Part shown: piece by piece, positions 62,931-64,000 of the stretch | Layout of the letters: each line of letters starts with the position of its first letter | Position numbering within the stretch: the stretch's first letter is position 1 | NCBI GenBank assembly: GCA_026413225.1 | Contig: CM048591.1 | Location: 4,789,001 to 4,853,000 of the forward strand | DNA: 64,000 nucleotides | Direction: 5' to 3' | DNA from: Otis tarda | Taxonomy: Eukaryota > Chordata > Aves > Otidiformes > Otididae | The notes under the pieces: model-generated | The model's input: only the letters and a program-made list of their open reading frames with translations | Told to the model about the DNA's origin: nothing | Databases searched by the model: none | Translations under genes and position numbers: made by a program

Positions 62931-64000
62931 TCAGGGGAACGAAATCTACCTACAGAGTCTGTGAACCTGTCCCAGAGTCTGAGTCAATAAAACAGTACTC
63001 ATTTTCACCCACAGGGTTACACGTGTCTTCTGGCATCTTTGCAAGATAGCTGTTAAACCAGCAGCAGTTCTTTCAGTCTGTCAAAGCATACACTCACGCT
63101 TCAAATTCTGGTCACTGAAACACTTTATTTTGTTTATTACTGCAAACTACTCATTTGTCCTGGTTTGCTGTAGATCCTAAATTTGTCTTTATTGACTTTA
63201 ATGCAGTTAGAAGACACTAATTTCCATGGTCTTTGAATCAGAAGAGTATTGGTCTGTGCATTTTGCTTAGACAAATGCAGTCTCCACATCCTTGTGAAAG
63301 GTGTAAGTGAAGGTGTTGTGATGCTGAGCACATGCAGAAAAGCTCAGACATGGTACCGGGATCTGCAAAAGGCAGAGAGAGGAGTTGTTTCCAAGGCAAT
63401 AACATGTGGCAGTGAGCAAACCCAATCAAATTTCATATTACTGTACATGGCTATAAAAAATATATAAGACTGATTTTTTCCCATTGAGACTGGGAATAAG
63501 TAAAACACAAGTTGTCCTGTCTTCTGTTATTCTGGAAAGCTTTGGCAGCAGATAAGAGTGACTGAAGGAAATGAGCAGCTCCCCTGATCGCCGAAGTGTA
63601 GGCTCACTGTTGGTGTTGATAGGGCTTGTAGGCTGAGAAACAAACTTAAAGTCTAGAGATTTAAAAGGTAACAGGTGAAATCCTGGCTCAGCTGAAATTA
63701 GAGTGTGTTTTGTTACCAACTGGAGAGACAGAATTTTTCCCACCCTTCACATAGCTGACCACTATTTTTCCTTGATGGGCTTGAAAGATCCTTCCAAAGG
63801 TGACTTGTAAAGGACCAGACATCCTGGAAACCAGCCTGATCTCAGCCCAGCATTGCCGAGTTACACATGTAAGAATTAAAGAGTGTAAGATGGTGAGTAA
63901 GAGTTACCACTCAATTCATTTTTCATGTAACATGTTCAGCTAATAAATGCTGTAATTTCCATTAATAAAGGCTTTTCCTTCATCCAGTATTAAATGTAAA
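61038..64000. other. Unique non-coding stretch to window end
   Basis: About 3 kb with no recognised gene. A (GT)n microsatellite is listed separately. Minus-strand frames at 63.1-63.7 kb are short and without known similarity. Confidence 0.55.
62895..62926. repeat. (GT)16 microsatellite
   Basis: An uninterrupted GT dinucleotide run of about 32 bp, flanked by a T-run with CTCTCT on the left and ATGTTCAGG on the right. Its length and purity make it the likeliest length-polymorphic locus in the window. Confidence 0.95.

Noticed and set aside
1-64000. CRISPR arrays, operons, riboswitches, prophage, rRNA or tRNA genes
   Set aside because: Nothing of this kind was seen. The repeats present are transposons and simple sequence of a vertebrate genome.

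Overview
The window looks like non-coding nuclear DNA from a bird. I infer this from several CR1 retrotransposon copies. Their 3' ends carry the avian tail of repeated ATTCTATG-type octamers, and their reading frames resemble the CR1 ORF2 reverse transcriptase. Several copies of one endogenous-retrovirus LTR family are also present. The background is AT-rich, with many poly-A/poly-T tracts and no bacterial-type gene packing, rRNA or tRNA that I could see. I recognised no host protein-coding gene, so the window is best read as intergenic or deep-intronic sequence. The longest open frames either lie in transposable elements or resemble nothing I know.

Layout. Positions 1-22 kb are mostly unique-looking AT-rich sequence with small tandem repeats and one old antisense LTR fragment (about 7.8-8.2 kb). 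From 22 to 42 kb there are weak ancient SINE (MIR-like) relics near 22.4, 26.0 and 36.7 kb. This stretch also holds a CR1 3' end at 26.9 kb, a degraded LTR-like block at 35.9-36.6 kb, a very old CR1/L3-like relic at 41.1-41.5 kb and a younger CR1 3' end at 42.2 kb. From 44.3 to 54.1 kb lies a transposon-rich cluster. It contains solo LTR A (44343-45472, with a perfect 5-bp target-site duplication), a CR1 fragment (46.4-47.4 kb), an antisense CR1 (49.2-49.6 kb), solo LTR B (50455-51576) and a CR1 copy with a 5' inversion (53.0-54.1 kb). From 54 to 64 kb there is unique sequence, an antisense CR1 (60.4-61.0 kb) and a (GT)n microsatellite near 62.9 kb.

The most interesting material is in the LTR family. 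The two solo LTRs share an inverted CCAAT box, a TATA-like box, a consensus splice donor, five degenerate repeats with a CCCGTGGA-like core, and a polyadenylation signal about 770-780 bp downstream of the TATA-like box. That spacing would imply an unusually long R region. Both copies also keep an ATG-to-TGA frame of exactly 49 codons at the same place, and long antisense open frames. Other points worth checking are the inverted 5' segment of the 53-kb CR1, a perfect 20-bp palindrome at 45774-45793, and two exon-like islands with good splice signals at 56.9 and 57.9 kb. All boundaries of old repeats were judged by eye and are approximate.
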